64,000 bases of DNA from Rhizobium metallidurans (GTDB lineage: Bacteria > Pseudomonadota > Alphaproteobacteria > Rhizobiales > Rhizobiaceae): NCBI RefSeq assembly GCF_014196505.1, contig NZ_JACIDW010000001.1, positions 682,001 through 746,000 on the forward strand, read 5' to 3'. The first letter of the stretch is position 1. The number at the start of each line of letters is the position of its first letter. The notes below the pieces were generated by a model. That model ran no database searches, had not been told where the DNA came from, and worked only from the letters and a program-made list of their open reading frames with translations. Positions 42,529 through 51,335 of this stretch are shown here, in pieces. The translations under genes were made by a program, and so were the position numbers.

Positions 42529-43404
42529 TCATTGCATGGCGGCCCGGCAGAAGGCTTCGAACTCCCTGGCCGGCGCCGTCCGGTGGCGTTCCTTGTGTCT
42601 GAGAAGCGTAAAGCGACGTGGCGGGAGGTCGAATTCGAGGATCTGCAACTGCCCGTTCTCGACGAAGGGTGCGACGATCGTCTCCGACAACGCCGTCACG
42701 CAGCCGCCGCTTCTGACGGCGCTCAAGAGCGCTTCGTTGGAGGGCAGGATGAGTGAGATCTCAAGCTCCCGAGGGTTCACGGAGAGCTCGATGAGCGCCT
42801 GTTCCAGAACCGCGCGCGTTCCCGATCCGCGTTCCCGCATGATCCATCGCAGCCGCGACAGATCGGTCACGTTCTCCGCCTCGTGGAATTTCGAGGCCGC
42901 GACGACGACCAGCTTGTCGCTGGCGATGGTGGAGGTGGACAAGGCCGGTTCGTCGAGTATTCCCTCGATGAAACCAAGCTCGGCGTCGCCATTGATGACG
43001 GCTGCCGCGACGGTGGCGGTATTGCCGATCGTCAGGTTGACGTCGATGCCGGGATAGGCCTGAGAAAAGCCGAGCAGGCGTGGTGGCAGCCAGTAGTTCG
43101 CGATCGTCTGGCTCGCCTGGACGTCGAGGATGCCGGTCTTGAGGTTGCCGAGTTCGGCCAGAACGGCCTCCGCCGCCTTCACCTTCGCCAGCGTTTCCTT
43201 GGCCTCGCGCAGGAATACGCGTCCTTCGCGGGTCAGCTGTATGCCACGGCCCACCCTGTCGAACAGCTTCACCTCATAGAAGGTCTCAAGCGATTTGATA
43301 GCCGCGCTGACGGCCGATGGCGTCAGCCGTAACGATTGCGCCGCCTGCGTCAGATGCTGCCGCTCGGCGGTCGCAACGAAGATAACCAGCTGCTCGAATG
43401 TCAT
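42529..43404 (-). CDS. LysR-family regulator downstream of the siderophore operon
   Basis: A 291-residue LysR regulator with HTH (HLTQAAQSLRLTPSAVSAAIKSLETFYEVKLF) and effector domain (ILDVQASQTIANYWLPPRLLGFSQAYPGIDVNL), of the CysB/CbbR/YeiE-like shape. It lies 81 bp after the fhuB-like stop on the same strand and has no divergent partner, so its target is not evident. It may be autoregulated or a distant last gene of the siderophore operon. Confidence 0.88.
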   Translation of the reverse strand: MTFEQLVIFVATAERQHLTQAAQSLRLTPSAVSAAIKSLETFYEVKLFDRVGRGIQLTREGRVFLREAKETLAKVKAAEAVLAELGNLKTGILDVQASQTIANYWLPPRLLGFSQAYPGIDVNLTIGNTATVAAAVINGDAELGFIEGILDEPALSTSTIASDKLVVVAASKFHEAENVTDLSRLRWIMRERGSGTRAVLEQALIELSVNPRELEISLILPSNEALLSAVRSGGCVTALSETIVAPFVENGQLQILEFDLPPRRFTLLRHKERHRTAPAREFEAFCRAAMQ

Positions 43405-43485
43405 CGTGAATCTTTGCGAATTCAGAATGGAAAGCTGTCATCATACGATGGATTCTAACGATTGACCACGAAGTGTCTTTCCGGC

Positions 43486-45453
43486 CTAGGCTCTTTTCCG
43501 CATCATGAACATCAGGAATGGTGCGCCGATCATGGCGGAGACCAGACCAGCAGGGATCTGGTAAGGAGACACGATCATACGTCCCAGGAAATCGGCGGTC
43601 ACCATGAGCGCCCCGCCGATGAAAGCTGCGCCGACCATTTGCGGCAATGCGCGCGTCAGGCCGGCCTCCCGCGCCAGATGCGGTCCCATCAGGCCGACGA
43701 ACGACAGGGGACCGACGGTCAGCGTCGCCGCGCCGGTCATCAGGCCCGCCAGCGCGAAGAGAACAAGCCTCGATTTCGCCAGCGATATGCCGACGGCCGA
43801 TGTCGGCGAGGGGCCGAGCGGAAGGATATCGAGCCAGCGCCGGCTCGCGAAAGCCATGGCCATCAACACGGCGCCGATCCCCATTTCCGCCACGGCGGTC
43901 GGTCCGTCGACCAGATAGGTCGAGCCGCTCATCCAGCGCATGAGCAGGGCCGCTCTCGGATCGCCCGTGGAGCTCAACACGCCGACGACGGCATCGACCA
44001 TCGCGCTCAACGCAATGCCCGCGAGCAGAACGCGCTCGGGAGAAAAGCCGGATCGCCGGGAGCTCAGGAAAATGACCGAAAGCACGCCGATCGCGCCGGC
44101 AACGGCGAACGTGAACTGGCCGAAGAGGCCCGGCGCAATCGCAAACAGGCCGATGGCGACGCCGAACGTGGAACCCGCGCTGATGCCCAGAACCTCGGGG
44201 CTCGACATCTCGTTGCCGGTGAGCCGCTGAAGGATCGAACCGGCGACGGCAAGCATTGCTCCCGAGGCCAAGGCGGCGAAGACCTTCGGCGCCCGGATGG
44301 CGAGGATCTCCGATGCGATGTCGCCGGACAGGATCGAAAGGCCGCCGTCGATGCCACGTCCGACGAAGAGGCTGATGGCCAGGGCCAGCAACAGCCCAAC
44401 CGCGGCGACGGCGATCGATGCCGTCGCGTGTGATCGCCGTGGCCTGATCCAGGTGGAAGATTGCTGTATCCGATGGCGGATCTTCAGGCGGGGCAGCAGC
44501 GCCAGCAGAAGGGGGGATCCGAAGATTGCCGTCACCGCGCCCGTCGGAAGGAAGTCGCCTATTCCACCGGAGACCAGCTGGAGTACGGCATCGGCGCAAA
44601 ATAGCAGGCTGGCCCCGATGAGCGGCGACCAGAAGATCAGTTGCCCCGGACGCCGGGCGCCCGACAGCCGCGAAAGCGTCGGCGCGACCAGGCCGATAAA
44701 GCTGATCACCCCGATAGCGCTGGTAACGAAGGCGGCAAGCGCCACGGCGCAGGCGATGGCGATGAAGCGGAGCCGTCCCACCCTGACACCGAGCGAGGAG
44801 GAGCTGCTATCGCCGAGATCGAGGATGGACAGCGGCCTTACGATCAAGGCGCAAACGACCGCCACCGCCGCCATTTTCCATGCCAGGGAGACAGGGATGG
44901 CCCAGCTCTGTTGCGACAGCGATCCGCTTCCCCAGATGAACAGGCTCGCGAGATAGCGCTGGTTGAGATAGGTGAGGATGGCGGAGAGGCCGCCGCACCA
45001 CAGGCTCAGCACCAGTCCTGACAGCACCAGCGAATAGGGCGAAAACCCGCGTCGCGCGCCGAGACCGAGCACGATCACCGCGGCAATCGTGCTCCCGCCG
45101 AGCGCAACGAGATCGCGGCTGGCTCCAAGCAGCCCCGGAACGAAGAGCGACGCCACCACCAGTGCGAGGTTCGCGCCCGCCGAGACGCCGAGCGTCGTCG
45201 GATCGGCTAGAGGATTGCGCAGAACCTGCTGGAACAGGGCGCCGGCCAGCGCAAGCGCCGCGCCGACAAGGATTGCCGTCGCCAGACGCGGGAGCGTCGA
45301 ATAATAGAGCACCAATCGCGTGGCGTCGTAGCTTGCGTCGGAGGGCCCGCTCAAGGAGGGCGTCACGAGCAGCAGCGAGGCGCCGCTTCCGACGATGAGA
45401 AACATGGCGACGACGAGCGCGGGTCCGAGGACGTCTCGGCGAGGGATGATCAT
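43486..45453 (-). CDS. fhuB: Fused siderophore ABC permease (FhuB-type)
   Basis: A 655-residue permease that is two FecCD modules in one chain, the arrangement typical of ferric hydroxamate FhuB. Repeat 1 (about 1-320) has ALFQQVLRNPLADPTTLGVSAGANLALV and SFIGLVAPTLSRL; repeat 2 (about 345-655) has SILQRLTGNEMSSPEVLGISAGSTFGVA and SFVGLMGPHLAREAGL. It imports ferric siderophore across the inner membrane with the FhuC and FhuD proteins encoded before it. The start overlaps the fhuD stop by 4 bp. Confidence 0.92.
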   Translation of the reverse strand: MIIPRRDVLGPALVVAMFLIVGSGASLLLVTPSLSGPSDASYDATRLVLYYSTLPRLATAILVGAALALAGALFQQVLRNPLADPTTLGVSAGANLALVVASLFVPGLLGASRDLVALGGSTIAAVIVLGLGARRGFSPYSLVLSGLVLSLWCGGLSAILTYLNQRYLASLFIWGSGSLSQQSWAIPVSLAWKMAAVAVVCALIVRPLSILDLGDSSSSSLGVRVGRLRFIAIACAVALAAFVTSAIGVISFIGLVAPTLSRLSGARRPGQLIFWSPLIGASLLFCADAVLQLVSGGIGDFLPTGAVTAIFGSPLLLALLPRLKIRHRIQQSSTWIRPRRSHATASIAVAAVGLLLALAISLFVGRGIDGGLSILSGDIASEILAIRAPKVFAALASGAMLAVAGSILQRLTGNEMSSPEVLGISAGSTFGVAIGLFAIAPGLFGQFTFAVAGAIGVLSVIFLSSRRSGFSPERVLLAGIALSAMVDAVVGVLSSTGDPRAALLMRWMSGSTYLVDGPTAVAEMGIGAVLMAMAFASRRWLDILPLGPSPTSAVGISLAKSRLVLFALAGLMTGAATLTVGPLSFVGLMGPHLAREAGLTRALPQMVGAAFIGGALMVTADFLGRMIVSPYQIPAGLVSAMIGAPFLMFMMRKRA

Positions 45454-46331
45454 TGGTCGCGCTCCAGAAGATCAGTCAGAAGACCGGCAAACCGGACGGC
45501 TTCGTTCACCATTCCGAACATCAGGGCCGGGGCAAGGATCGACAGCTGTCCGGGGCGTGCGAATGGAAGCCGGTTCCAAAGCGGGCTCTCGGCAAGTTTC
45601 GGCAGGACATCCGGCGGCACGGGATCAAAGGCCACCAGGCGTGCGTTCGGGTCCGTGATCTTGGCCAGCTCCTCGATGCCGATGGTTTCGAAGCCCCAAA
45701 AGTTCGATTGCTTCGTCCAGGCGTTCGGGACGCCGAGCCGCTCGAGCACGCCGTGAAACAGCCCAGGGTTCGAATAGATGCGGACGTGACGCGAATCCAT
45801 GAAGTTCACCAACGCGATCGGCGGTATGTCTTTTCCCGCCAGCCGCTGGCGGCAACGCTCGAAGAAGGTTTCGGATTGCTGCAGGAACGCTTCTGCCTCC
45901 CTCTCGCGGCCTATTTCCGCGGACAGCTTGCGTGTCGCGGCAATCGCCGAGCCAAGAACGGGTCCGCTGTCGGGCGTGAATATCTCCAGGCGGACGATCT
46001 TCCCATAGGGCTTCAGCCTGGGCTGCAGCTCGTCGAGATAAGGTGTCGTCAGGATGATGTCGGGTTTCAGCTGGGCCAGGATTTCGAGGTTCACCTCGAA
46101 CGAGCTGCCGATATCGACCACGGAAGCCGGCATGGCCGGCTCGACCACCCACCGACTCCAGTCCGCCAGATCGGATATGCCGACGGGCGGCAGGCCGAGC
46201 GACAGAAGCGTGGACGACAAGCCATAGTCGAGGCTGACGATCCGTTGGCCGGATGCCTGAGCGAACACGGGGGCGGGGACGACCGTCATCGCCGCCGCAT
46301 ATCGCAGAAAGGCTCTTCGCGAGACGGACAT
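45450..46331 (-). CDS. fhuD: Ferric siderophore-binding protein (FhuD-type), Tat-exported
   Basis: A 293-residue periplasmic iron-siderophore binding protein. The N-terminus has a twin-arginine signal (SRRAFLRYAAAMTVVPAPVFA), as is common for FhuD. Mature segments RIVSLDYGLSSTLLSLGLPPVGI and ILAQLKPDIILTTPYLDEL are typical of the class III binding fold. ATG 46331 is used because it places the Tat motif near the start; ATG 46355 overlaps fhuC and is possible. Ligand is a ferric siderophore, hydroxamate or catechol type not distinguishable. Confidence 0.9.
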   Translation of the reverse strand: MSVSRRAFLRYAAAMTVVPAPVFAQASGQRIVSLDYGLSSTLLSLGLPPVGISDLADWSRWVVEPAMPASVVDIGSSFEVNLEILAQLKPDIILTTPYLDELQPRLKPYGKIVRLEIFTPDSGPVLGSAIAATRKLSAEIGREREAEAFLQQSETFFERCRQRLAGKDIPPIALVNFMDSRHVRIYSNPGLFHGVLERLGVPNAWTKQSNFWGFETIGIEELAKITDPNARLVAFDPVPPDVLPKLAESPLWNRLPFARPGQLSILAPALMFGMVNEAVRFAGLLTDLLERDQ

Positions 46332-46344
46332 CGGAACCCCGGAC

Positions 46345-47157
46345 TTAGCAGGCATAGGCGAGCGGGTGGTTCAGATTGGGCGCGGAGATAACATTCATGT
46401 CGATCCCGTAAATATCGTGCAGCGTGTCGGGCACGAGTATTGTGGCCGGCGTGCCGCTGGCAACGACGTGGCCGCGCTTGAGTGCATGAATGCGATCGCA
46501 GAAGCGCGCCGCCATGTTGATATCGTGAAGGACGATCACCACGCTCCGGCCGCCTTCATGCGCAAGGCGACGCACGAGTGAAAGCACCTCGATCTGGTGG
46601 GCGACATCGAGCGCCGCCGTGGGTTCGTCGAGCAGCAGACAGCGCGCGTCCTGCGCGACCAGCATCGCGATCCAGGCGCGCTGTCGTTCGCCGCCGGAGA
46701 GCGTACCCACCAGGCGATCGGCAAGCATCTCTATGTGTGTCGCGGCAAGCGCCGCATCGACCTTGCCCTTGTCGATCTCGGAAAAACGACCGAGCGCTCC
46801 GTGCCATGGATAGCGTCCGCAACCGACAAGTTCGCGAACCGTCATCTCCAGGCCCGTGTTCAGATCCTGCGGCAGGTAGGCGACGGCTCGCGCGAAATCG
46901 CGGTCGCCATAATGGCCGAGTTCGCGGCCGCCACAGGTGATCGTTCCCGATGTGGACGACAGTTGCCGTCCAAGGATCTTCAAGAGACTGGATTTGCCCG
47001 ATCCGTTATGCCCGACCAAGGCCACCACTTCGCCTGCCGGAAATTCGAGACTGACATCGGACAGGATCGGGTTGCCCTGGATCGAAAGACCTACGTTTCT
47101 GACTTCAAAGGCTTTTTCCGACTGGGGCATGTCCTGCGCGGGCTTTTGCGAGGTCAA
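46345..47157 (-). CDS. fhuC: Siderophore ABC transporter ATPase (FhuC-type)
   Basis: A 270-residue ATPase with Walker A GHNGSGKSS, signature LSGGERQRAWIAMLVAQ, Walker B CLLLDEPTAALD and H-loop LHDINMAARFCD; GCGRYPWHGALGRF is the FhuC/FecE-type region. A TTG start at 47157 has a good GAGGAAA site 5 nt upstream; an internal ATG at 47130 is the alternative. It powers the fused permease at 43486. Confidence 0.92.
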   Translation of the reverse strand: MTSQKPAQDMPQSEKAFEVRNVGLSIQGNPILSDVSLEFPAGEVVALVGHNGSGKSSLLKILGRQLSSTSGTITCGGRELGHYGDRDFARAVAYLPQDLNTGLEMTVRELVGCGRYPWHGALGRFSEIDKGKVDAALAATHIEMLADRLVGTLSGGERQRAWIAMLVAQDARCLLLDEPTAALDVAHQIEVLSLVRRLAHEGGRSVVIVLHDINMAARFCDRIHALKRGHVVASGTPATILVPDTLHDIYGIDMNVISAPNLNHPLAYAC

Positions 47158-47187
47158 GGTGTTTCCTCTTCGATTGAGCGTCGACTA

Positions 47188-48075
47188 TCAGGTCGGCTGT
47201 TGATCATCGTCCGCGCGAGCGCGTTCAAACGCGATACTCACGGCGCGATTGACGGCCGGCCCGAGCACGGACATGTGCGTCTGTCCCGCGAAGAGCTCGA
47301 ACTGCGTGCGTATCCCGGTGGCGGGATCATGCAGCCGATCCGCCATCTCGCGGGCGAGCGCCACGGTGCGTTCGCTCTTCCTCTTCTCGATGCGCGATGC
47401 CGCGTCCTCGTTGTGATACTGGAAGGGCGCAAGCGCGTCCCCCTCATACTCGCCGGCCGACAGGTGAAGGAAGACCGACGGGCCGGCAACAGGCTGCCGG
47501 CCTGCCTCGTTGTTCAGGATTTCGCTCGCCTCCCAGTAGATGGTCGGACTGGCGGCGATCCAGTTGGCGAAAAGGCTCGGGCGTTCGAACAGCGCGTAAA
47601 GCGCGAAAAGCCCGCCGAAGGAATGCCCGAATAGCGATCTGCGCGCCGGATCGATGCGTGTCATCGCGTCAAGCCGCGGAAAAAGCCGATGCTCGATGAA
47701 GTCGACGAGCTGACCGCTGCCGCCGATGCGAACGGGAGGCCCTCCCTCGACATAGGGCGGATAGGACTTGACCGGCGGAGGGCCGAGATCCCAGGCTCTG
47801 CGCATTCCATCATATGCTTCGTCGGTGGGATAGCCGATCGCGGCAACAACCCCCCAGTCGACATTGGTGCCGCTGGGGTAGGGCGCCTGTGTCACGGTGC
47901 TGGCGAAGGCGAAGGGGAAGGTTGCATTGCCGTCGGTCATCACCAGAAGAGGCCAGCCGCCGGCGGGCGGCTCTTCCTTTGGGATGAACAGCAGGATACG
48001 ATAGGGATCGCCACCGTCCATCGGCTCCAGTTCAAACTGAACCGTTCCCGGCAAGGCATGAGCCTTTTCAGTCAT
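47188..48075 (-). CDS. Alpha/beta-hydrolase esterase (siderophore esterase-like, IroE/BesA type)
   Basis: A 295-residue esterase of the putative esterase (PF00756) family. The nucleophile elbow is GHSFGGLFALYALF, with a late His in AGQTHMSVLG; LVMTDGNATFPFA and VVAAIGYPTDEAYD are seen in IroE/BesA-like enzymes that hydrolyse ferric trilactone siderophores to release iron. No signal peptide, so it is probably cytoplasmic and acts after import. Position between the TonB receptor and fhuC supports this; a ferric reductase such as FhuF is absent. Confidence 0.83.
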   Translation of the reverse strand: MTEKAHALPGTVQFELEPMDGGDPYRILLFIPKEEPPAGGWPLLVMTDGNATFPFAFASTVTQAPYPSGTNVDWGVVAAIGYPTDEAYDGMRRAWDLGPPPVKSYPPYVEGGPPVRIGGSGQLVDFIEHRLFPRLDAMTRIDPARRSLFGHSFGGLFALYALFERPSLFANWIAASPTIYWEASEILNNEAGRQPVAGPSVFLHLSAGEYEGDALAPFQYHNEDAASRIEKRKSERTVALAREMADRLHDPATGIRTQFELFAGQTHMSVLGPAVNRAVSIAFERARADDDQQPT

Positions 48076-48122
48076 GTTCGTTCCGCCATGTTCGCTCCGC
48101 TTGTCGCTTGCGTCGATCGGCG

Positions 48123-48138
48123 ACCGGCCACGGGGCCG
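48123..48138 (-). other. Short hairpin after the receptor gene
   Basis: CCGGCC-ACGG-GGCCGG lies directly after the TonB receptor stop (48140) on the minus strand. It may partly terminate or stabilise the receptor message relative to the downstream fhu genes. Confidence 0.35.
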
Positions 48139-48139
48139 G

Positions 48140-50260
48140 TTACCACTTGAACTTCAGCGACCCCATGACCGTCCGACCCCGGCCGGTATAGCAATAGCCG
48201 TCTGTGCAGACCTCTTCGCGCCGGTCGGCGAGGTTGGTGGCGCTGACCGCGAGCGACAGGCCCTTGAGATCGGGAGACGCAGCGCCGAAATCGTAGGAGA
48301 CCGCCGCATCGAAATAGGCGGCGCCGCCGTTCTTCGCCGTGTTCGCATCGCTGGTGTAGGAGCTGCTCATGGCCCGGACGCCGCCACCGATCGTCAGGCC
48401 GGGGACGACCGAGGTCTCCGGCATCTGATAGTTCACCCACAAGGAGGCGACGTGGCGCGGCACCGTGGAGGGGGCATTGCCGATCACCGAAGCGTTGTTG
48501 TTGCCGGTGATTTCCGCATTGGCGTAGGTGTAGGCCGCGATCAGGCTGATGCCGTTGTCGAACTCGGTGCGGCCTTCCAGTTCGAAACCGGTGTAGGTGT
48601 TCTCTCCGGAGTTCTCGGAAAACAGGAAGTTGGAAGCATATTGCGGCTTGCCGGTTTCGACCAGCCGATAGACGGCACCGCTCAGCGAGTAGTTTTCACC
48701 TTCCGGCTGGTACTTGACGCCGACTTCGATCTGGCGCCCCTTGGTGGGATCGAGAACCGAGCCGTCTTCCGACAGGGCCGTCGACGGGACGAACGACGTT
48801 CCGTAGTTGACATAGGGTGCGATGCCGTTGTCGAACAGATAGAGAAGCCCCACCTGGCCGGAAAGGACGCCGTCGTTCTTCTCGCTGGTCGAGCCGCCGG
48901 TGCCCTTCACGGTGGTTTCCTGGTTTGCCCAGTCGTAGCGAAGACCCGCCACGGCGCGCCAGTTGCCGATTTCCATCTGGTCCTGCGCATAGATGCCGGT
49001 CTGGTTGAGGCTGCTGCCCGTGAAGTAGCTGAGCGCGGGAAGAGGCACGCCGGCGGCGGGCGTGTTGGCCGCTACGCTGCCGGTGCCGCTGGCGAAGTCG
49101 GACGAAACCCAGGTGTAGTCGAGGCCCGTGAGCAGCGTGTGGGAGACGTTGCCGGTATCGAACTGGCTTTCGAGCTGGTTGTCGATCTGGTAGCTGCGCA
49201 TGCTCTCCGTCACCGCGGTCGTCGGCCAGCTGCCGTCAGTGTTGACGAGAATGCGGTTCAGGTAATTGGCCTTCAGGTCGACATCGCCGGCGCGGGCGTT
49301 CTGGCGGAAGGTCAGGCCGTTGTCGAACTTCTGCTCGAACTGGTAACCGAGCTGGTACTGCTCGACCGTCTGGCTGTTGAAATCCGGGTCGGTGTAGAGG
49401 AAGACGTCATCGCCCTGCAGGTAGCTCCAGGCGCTGGCGCCGGTCTCGCTTTTCTGCGCCAGACCGTAGACCGTGAAGGTCGTGTCCTCGCTTGGCTTCC
49501 AGGTGGCGGACGGCTGCAGGAGGTAGCGGTCGTCGGCGATGTCGTAGCTTCCTTCGCCTTCGCGCGCCAAGCCGACCAGACGGTAGTCGATTTCGTCATT
49601 GATCGCTCCGCCAAAGTCGAAGGCGACCTGCTTGCGGCCGATCGTGCCGTATTGCAGCTCGACTTCGCGATGTTCTTCGGCGAGCGGCAGCTTCGAGATG
49701 CGGTTGACGATGCCGGCGGCGCTGGCCGCGCCATACATCACCGATACCGGGCCCTTCAGGACCTCGATACGATCCACCGTGTAGACTTCCGTCATGAACG
49801 AGCCGTAGTTCATGATCGGCTGGCGCAGGCCATCGCGGAAATCGCCCGTCGTCGTGGTCTCGATGCCGCGAATGTAGATCTGGTCGAATCGCGGGTCGTA
49901 GCCGAACGCGCCGGTCGTTACGCCGGAGCTGTATCGGGCCGCCTGGATCATGTCGGTGACGGCGCGCTGTTCCATCTCCTCGCCGGTGACGACGGATACG
50001 GAGCGTGGTGTCTCGACCAGCGGGGTATCCGTCTTCGTGCCTGAGATCGTGCGCTTGGGCACGACCGTGCTGTTGTCCTCGCTGATGGACCGGGGATTGG
50101 CCTTGTCGCCGCTGATCGTGATTGTCTGGAGGTCCGTGGCGTTGCCGTCCTGGGCGGCGGCCGCGTATGCGTTCAGCACCGTTGCCGCGACGATACCGGC
50201 AAGCATCGTCGAACTCAGGAGGCCGCGATGCTTAGGGGTTCGTTGGAAAGAAAATGACAT
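48140..50260 (-). CDS. TonB-dependent siderophore receptor (FhuA-like)
   Basis: A 706-residue outer-membrane receptor. A signal peptide (LAGIVAATVLNAYAAAAQ) is followed by a plug domain (VVTGEEMEQRAVTDMIQAARYSSGV, YIRGIETTTTGDFRDGLRQP, LKGPVSVMYGAASAAGIVNRISK) and a 22-strand barrel ending in the outer-membrane sorting Trp (MGSLKFKW). TonB-box-like residues lie near DLQTITIS. ATG 50260 with GGGAAGGG upstream was chosen over a TTG at 50281. First gene of the siderophore operon. Confidence 0.92.
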   Translation of the reverse strand: MSFSFQRTPKHRGLLSSTMLAGIVAATVLNAYAAAAQDGNATDLQTITISGDKANPRSISEDNSTVVPKRTISGTKTDTPLVETPRSVSVVTGEEMEQRAVTDMIQAARYSSGVTTGAFGYDPRFDQIYIRGIETTTTGDFRDGLRQPIMNYGSFMTEVYTVDRIEVLKGPVSVMYGAASAAGIVNRISKLPLAEEHREVELQYGTIGRKQVAFDFGGAINDEIDYRLVGLAREGEGSYDIADDRYLLQPSATWKPSEDTTFTVYGLAQKSETGASAWSYLQGDDVFLYTDPDFNSQTVEQYQLGYQFEQKFDNGLTFRQNARAGDVDLKANYLNRILVNTDGSWPTTAVTESMRSYQIDNQLESQFDTGNVSHTLLTGLDYTWVSSDFASGTGSVAANTPAAGVPLPALSYFTGSSLNQTGIYAQDQMEIGNWRAVAGLRYDWANQETTVKGTGGSTSEKNDGVLSGQVGLLYLFDNGIAPYVNYGTSFVPSTALSEDGSVLDPTKGRQIEVGVKYQPEGENYSLSGAVYRLVETGKPQYASNFLFSENSGENTYTGFELEGRTEFDNGISLIAAYTYANAEITGNNNASVIGNAPSTVPRHVASLWVNYQMPETSVVPGLTIGGGVRAMSSSYTSDANTAKNGGAAYFDAAVSYDFGAASPDLKGLSLAVSATNLADRREEVCTDGYCYTGRGRTVMGSLKFKW

Positions 50261-50367
50261 GGCGCGGACCCTTCCCGGCAAGCAGAGGCGCCGGCGGACA
50301 GCTGACGCAAACTAAAATATCAAGACGGCGTTTCGCATTGCAGCAAAACATGCCGCCGTTGCGCGCA

Positions 50368-50395
50368 TCAATAAAAACATAACTAAAAGAGTCAA
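50368..50395 (-). promoter_or_regulatory. Candidate promoter of the siderophore operon
   Basis: On the minus strand TTGACT (50395-50390), a 16-bp spacer and TATTGA (50373-50368), within an A+T-rich stretch about 110 bp upstream of the receptor start. Iron control is expected, but I see no clear Fur or RirA site. Confidence 0.4.
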
Positions 50396-50545
50396 GATAA
50401 TGATTGGCCTTTTTCGACCAATTTTCACAAGCTTTTCAAGGTGGCTCCTCAGCGCTCACTTGAATGTGTTTGCGGACGACACGACGAAGCCCGCCTGTGC
50501 GCCGCGCGCATCCGCTCGCTTCACTGGCTCCAAGTCCGGTTGGAT

Positions 50546-50593
50546 GCAAGTGCCGTCGGCGGGCGGCAGAGGGTCGCCGGCCGCGGCACTTGC
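50546..50593 (-). terminator. Long hairpin downstream of the truncated NmrA gene
   Basis: GCAAGTGCCG (50546-50555) pairs perfectly with CGGCACTTGC (50584-50593), and the 28-nt interior is itself self-complementary G+C-rich sequence. It follows the 50644 stop on the minus strand and insulates the siderophore promoter. The rest of 50400-50640 shows no gene. Confidence 0.45.
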
Positions 50594-50643
50594 GCGTGTA
50601 TTGTCGGTTGTCTGGTCCGGTGATCCCGCGCCGCCGCCGGCGG

Positions 50644-51294
50644 TCAGGCTTTCAGAAGAGCGGCATTGTCGGCCGCGTATTCCTCGACCGAACGCGGCAC
50701 CCTGCCGGTGAGGGTCTCGACGTCGCCGGTCACGGCGGAGGTCCAGCCCTGGCGGACAGGGTAGAAGATGGAGGCGAGGAAATGCGCGTAGTCTCCAGGC
50801 ACGCCCGCGCCGGTCAGGATGCCGACAAAGGCGTCGTCCGTGATCGCCTCGTATTCAACCGGCCGGCCGACGACATTCGCAATGATCGACGCGGCCTGCG
50901 CATAGGAGAGGGCTTCAGGGCCCGTGAGGTTGAAGGCGCGACCGTGGAACTGGGGCGAACTCAGAGCGGCAACCGCGCAGGCCGCTATATCGCGCGCGTC
51001 GATGAAGCTGCTCTTGCCTTCGCCCGCGGGAAGCGCGATCCGGCCGTGGTCGATGCCCGGCTTCCAGAAGGTATGGAAGTTGTCCGAAAACCAGTTCGGC
51101 CGCAGGATCACGTAAGGGATGGCCGCCTTTTCCAGCGCGATCTCGACCTGTCGGTAGGGAATGCTGTCATCGGCATCGACCCCGAAAACGCTCTGGAACA
51201 CCACCTTGACCTTGCGCTCGATCGCGGTCTCGATGATCGGCGACAGCAATTCCTTGACGTTCACATAGCCGGAAGGCAGCAGGACATAGGCCTA
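50644..51294 (-). pseudogene. NmrA-like NAD(P)-binding protein, 5'-truncated
   Basis: The remaining 206 to 215 residues match the C-terminal two thirds of NmrA/SDR-like quinone-oxidoreductase proteins (VVFQSVFGVDADDS, YVILRPNWFSDNF, FIDARDIAACAVAALS, RAFNLTGPEALSYAQAA). The N-terminal Rossmann GxxGxxG strand is missing: similarity can be followed back through AYVLLPSGY to an in-frame TAG at 51292-51294, right beside the terminator of the next operon. About 80 residues were probably lost by deletion or rearrangement. A GTG at 51264 could start a shortened product but would lack the cofactor loop. Confidence 0.75.
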
Positions 51295-51299
51295 AAATT

Positions 51300-51322
51300 C
51301 GCCGGGGCCTTTCGGCCCCGGC
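51300..51322 (-). terminator. Rho-independent terminator of the kdu/ABC operon
   Basis: On the minus strand GCCGGGGCC-GAAA-GGCCCCGGC is a 9-bp perfect stem with a GAAA tetraloop followed by GAATTTT. It lies 13 bp after the binding-protein gene and directly abuts the broken end of the NmrA remnant. Confidence 0.85.
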
Positions 51323-51335
51323 GCTTTTGCTTCCA

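Noticed and set aside
48074..50044. A 656-codon open frame on the + strand
   Set aside because: Antisense to the TonB receptor gene, with composition typical of a shadow frame and no domain.
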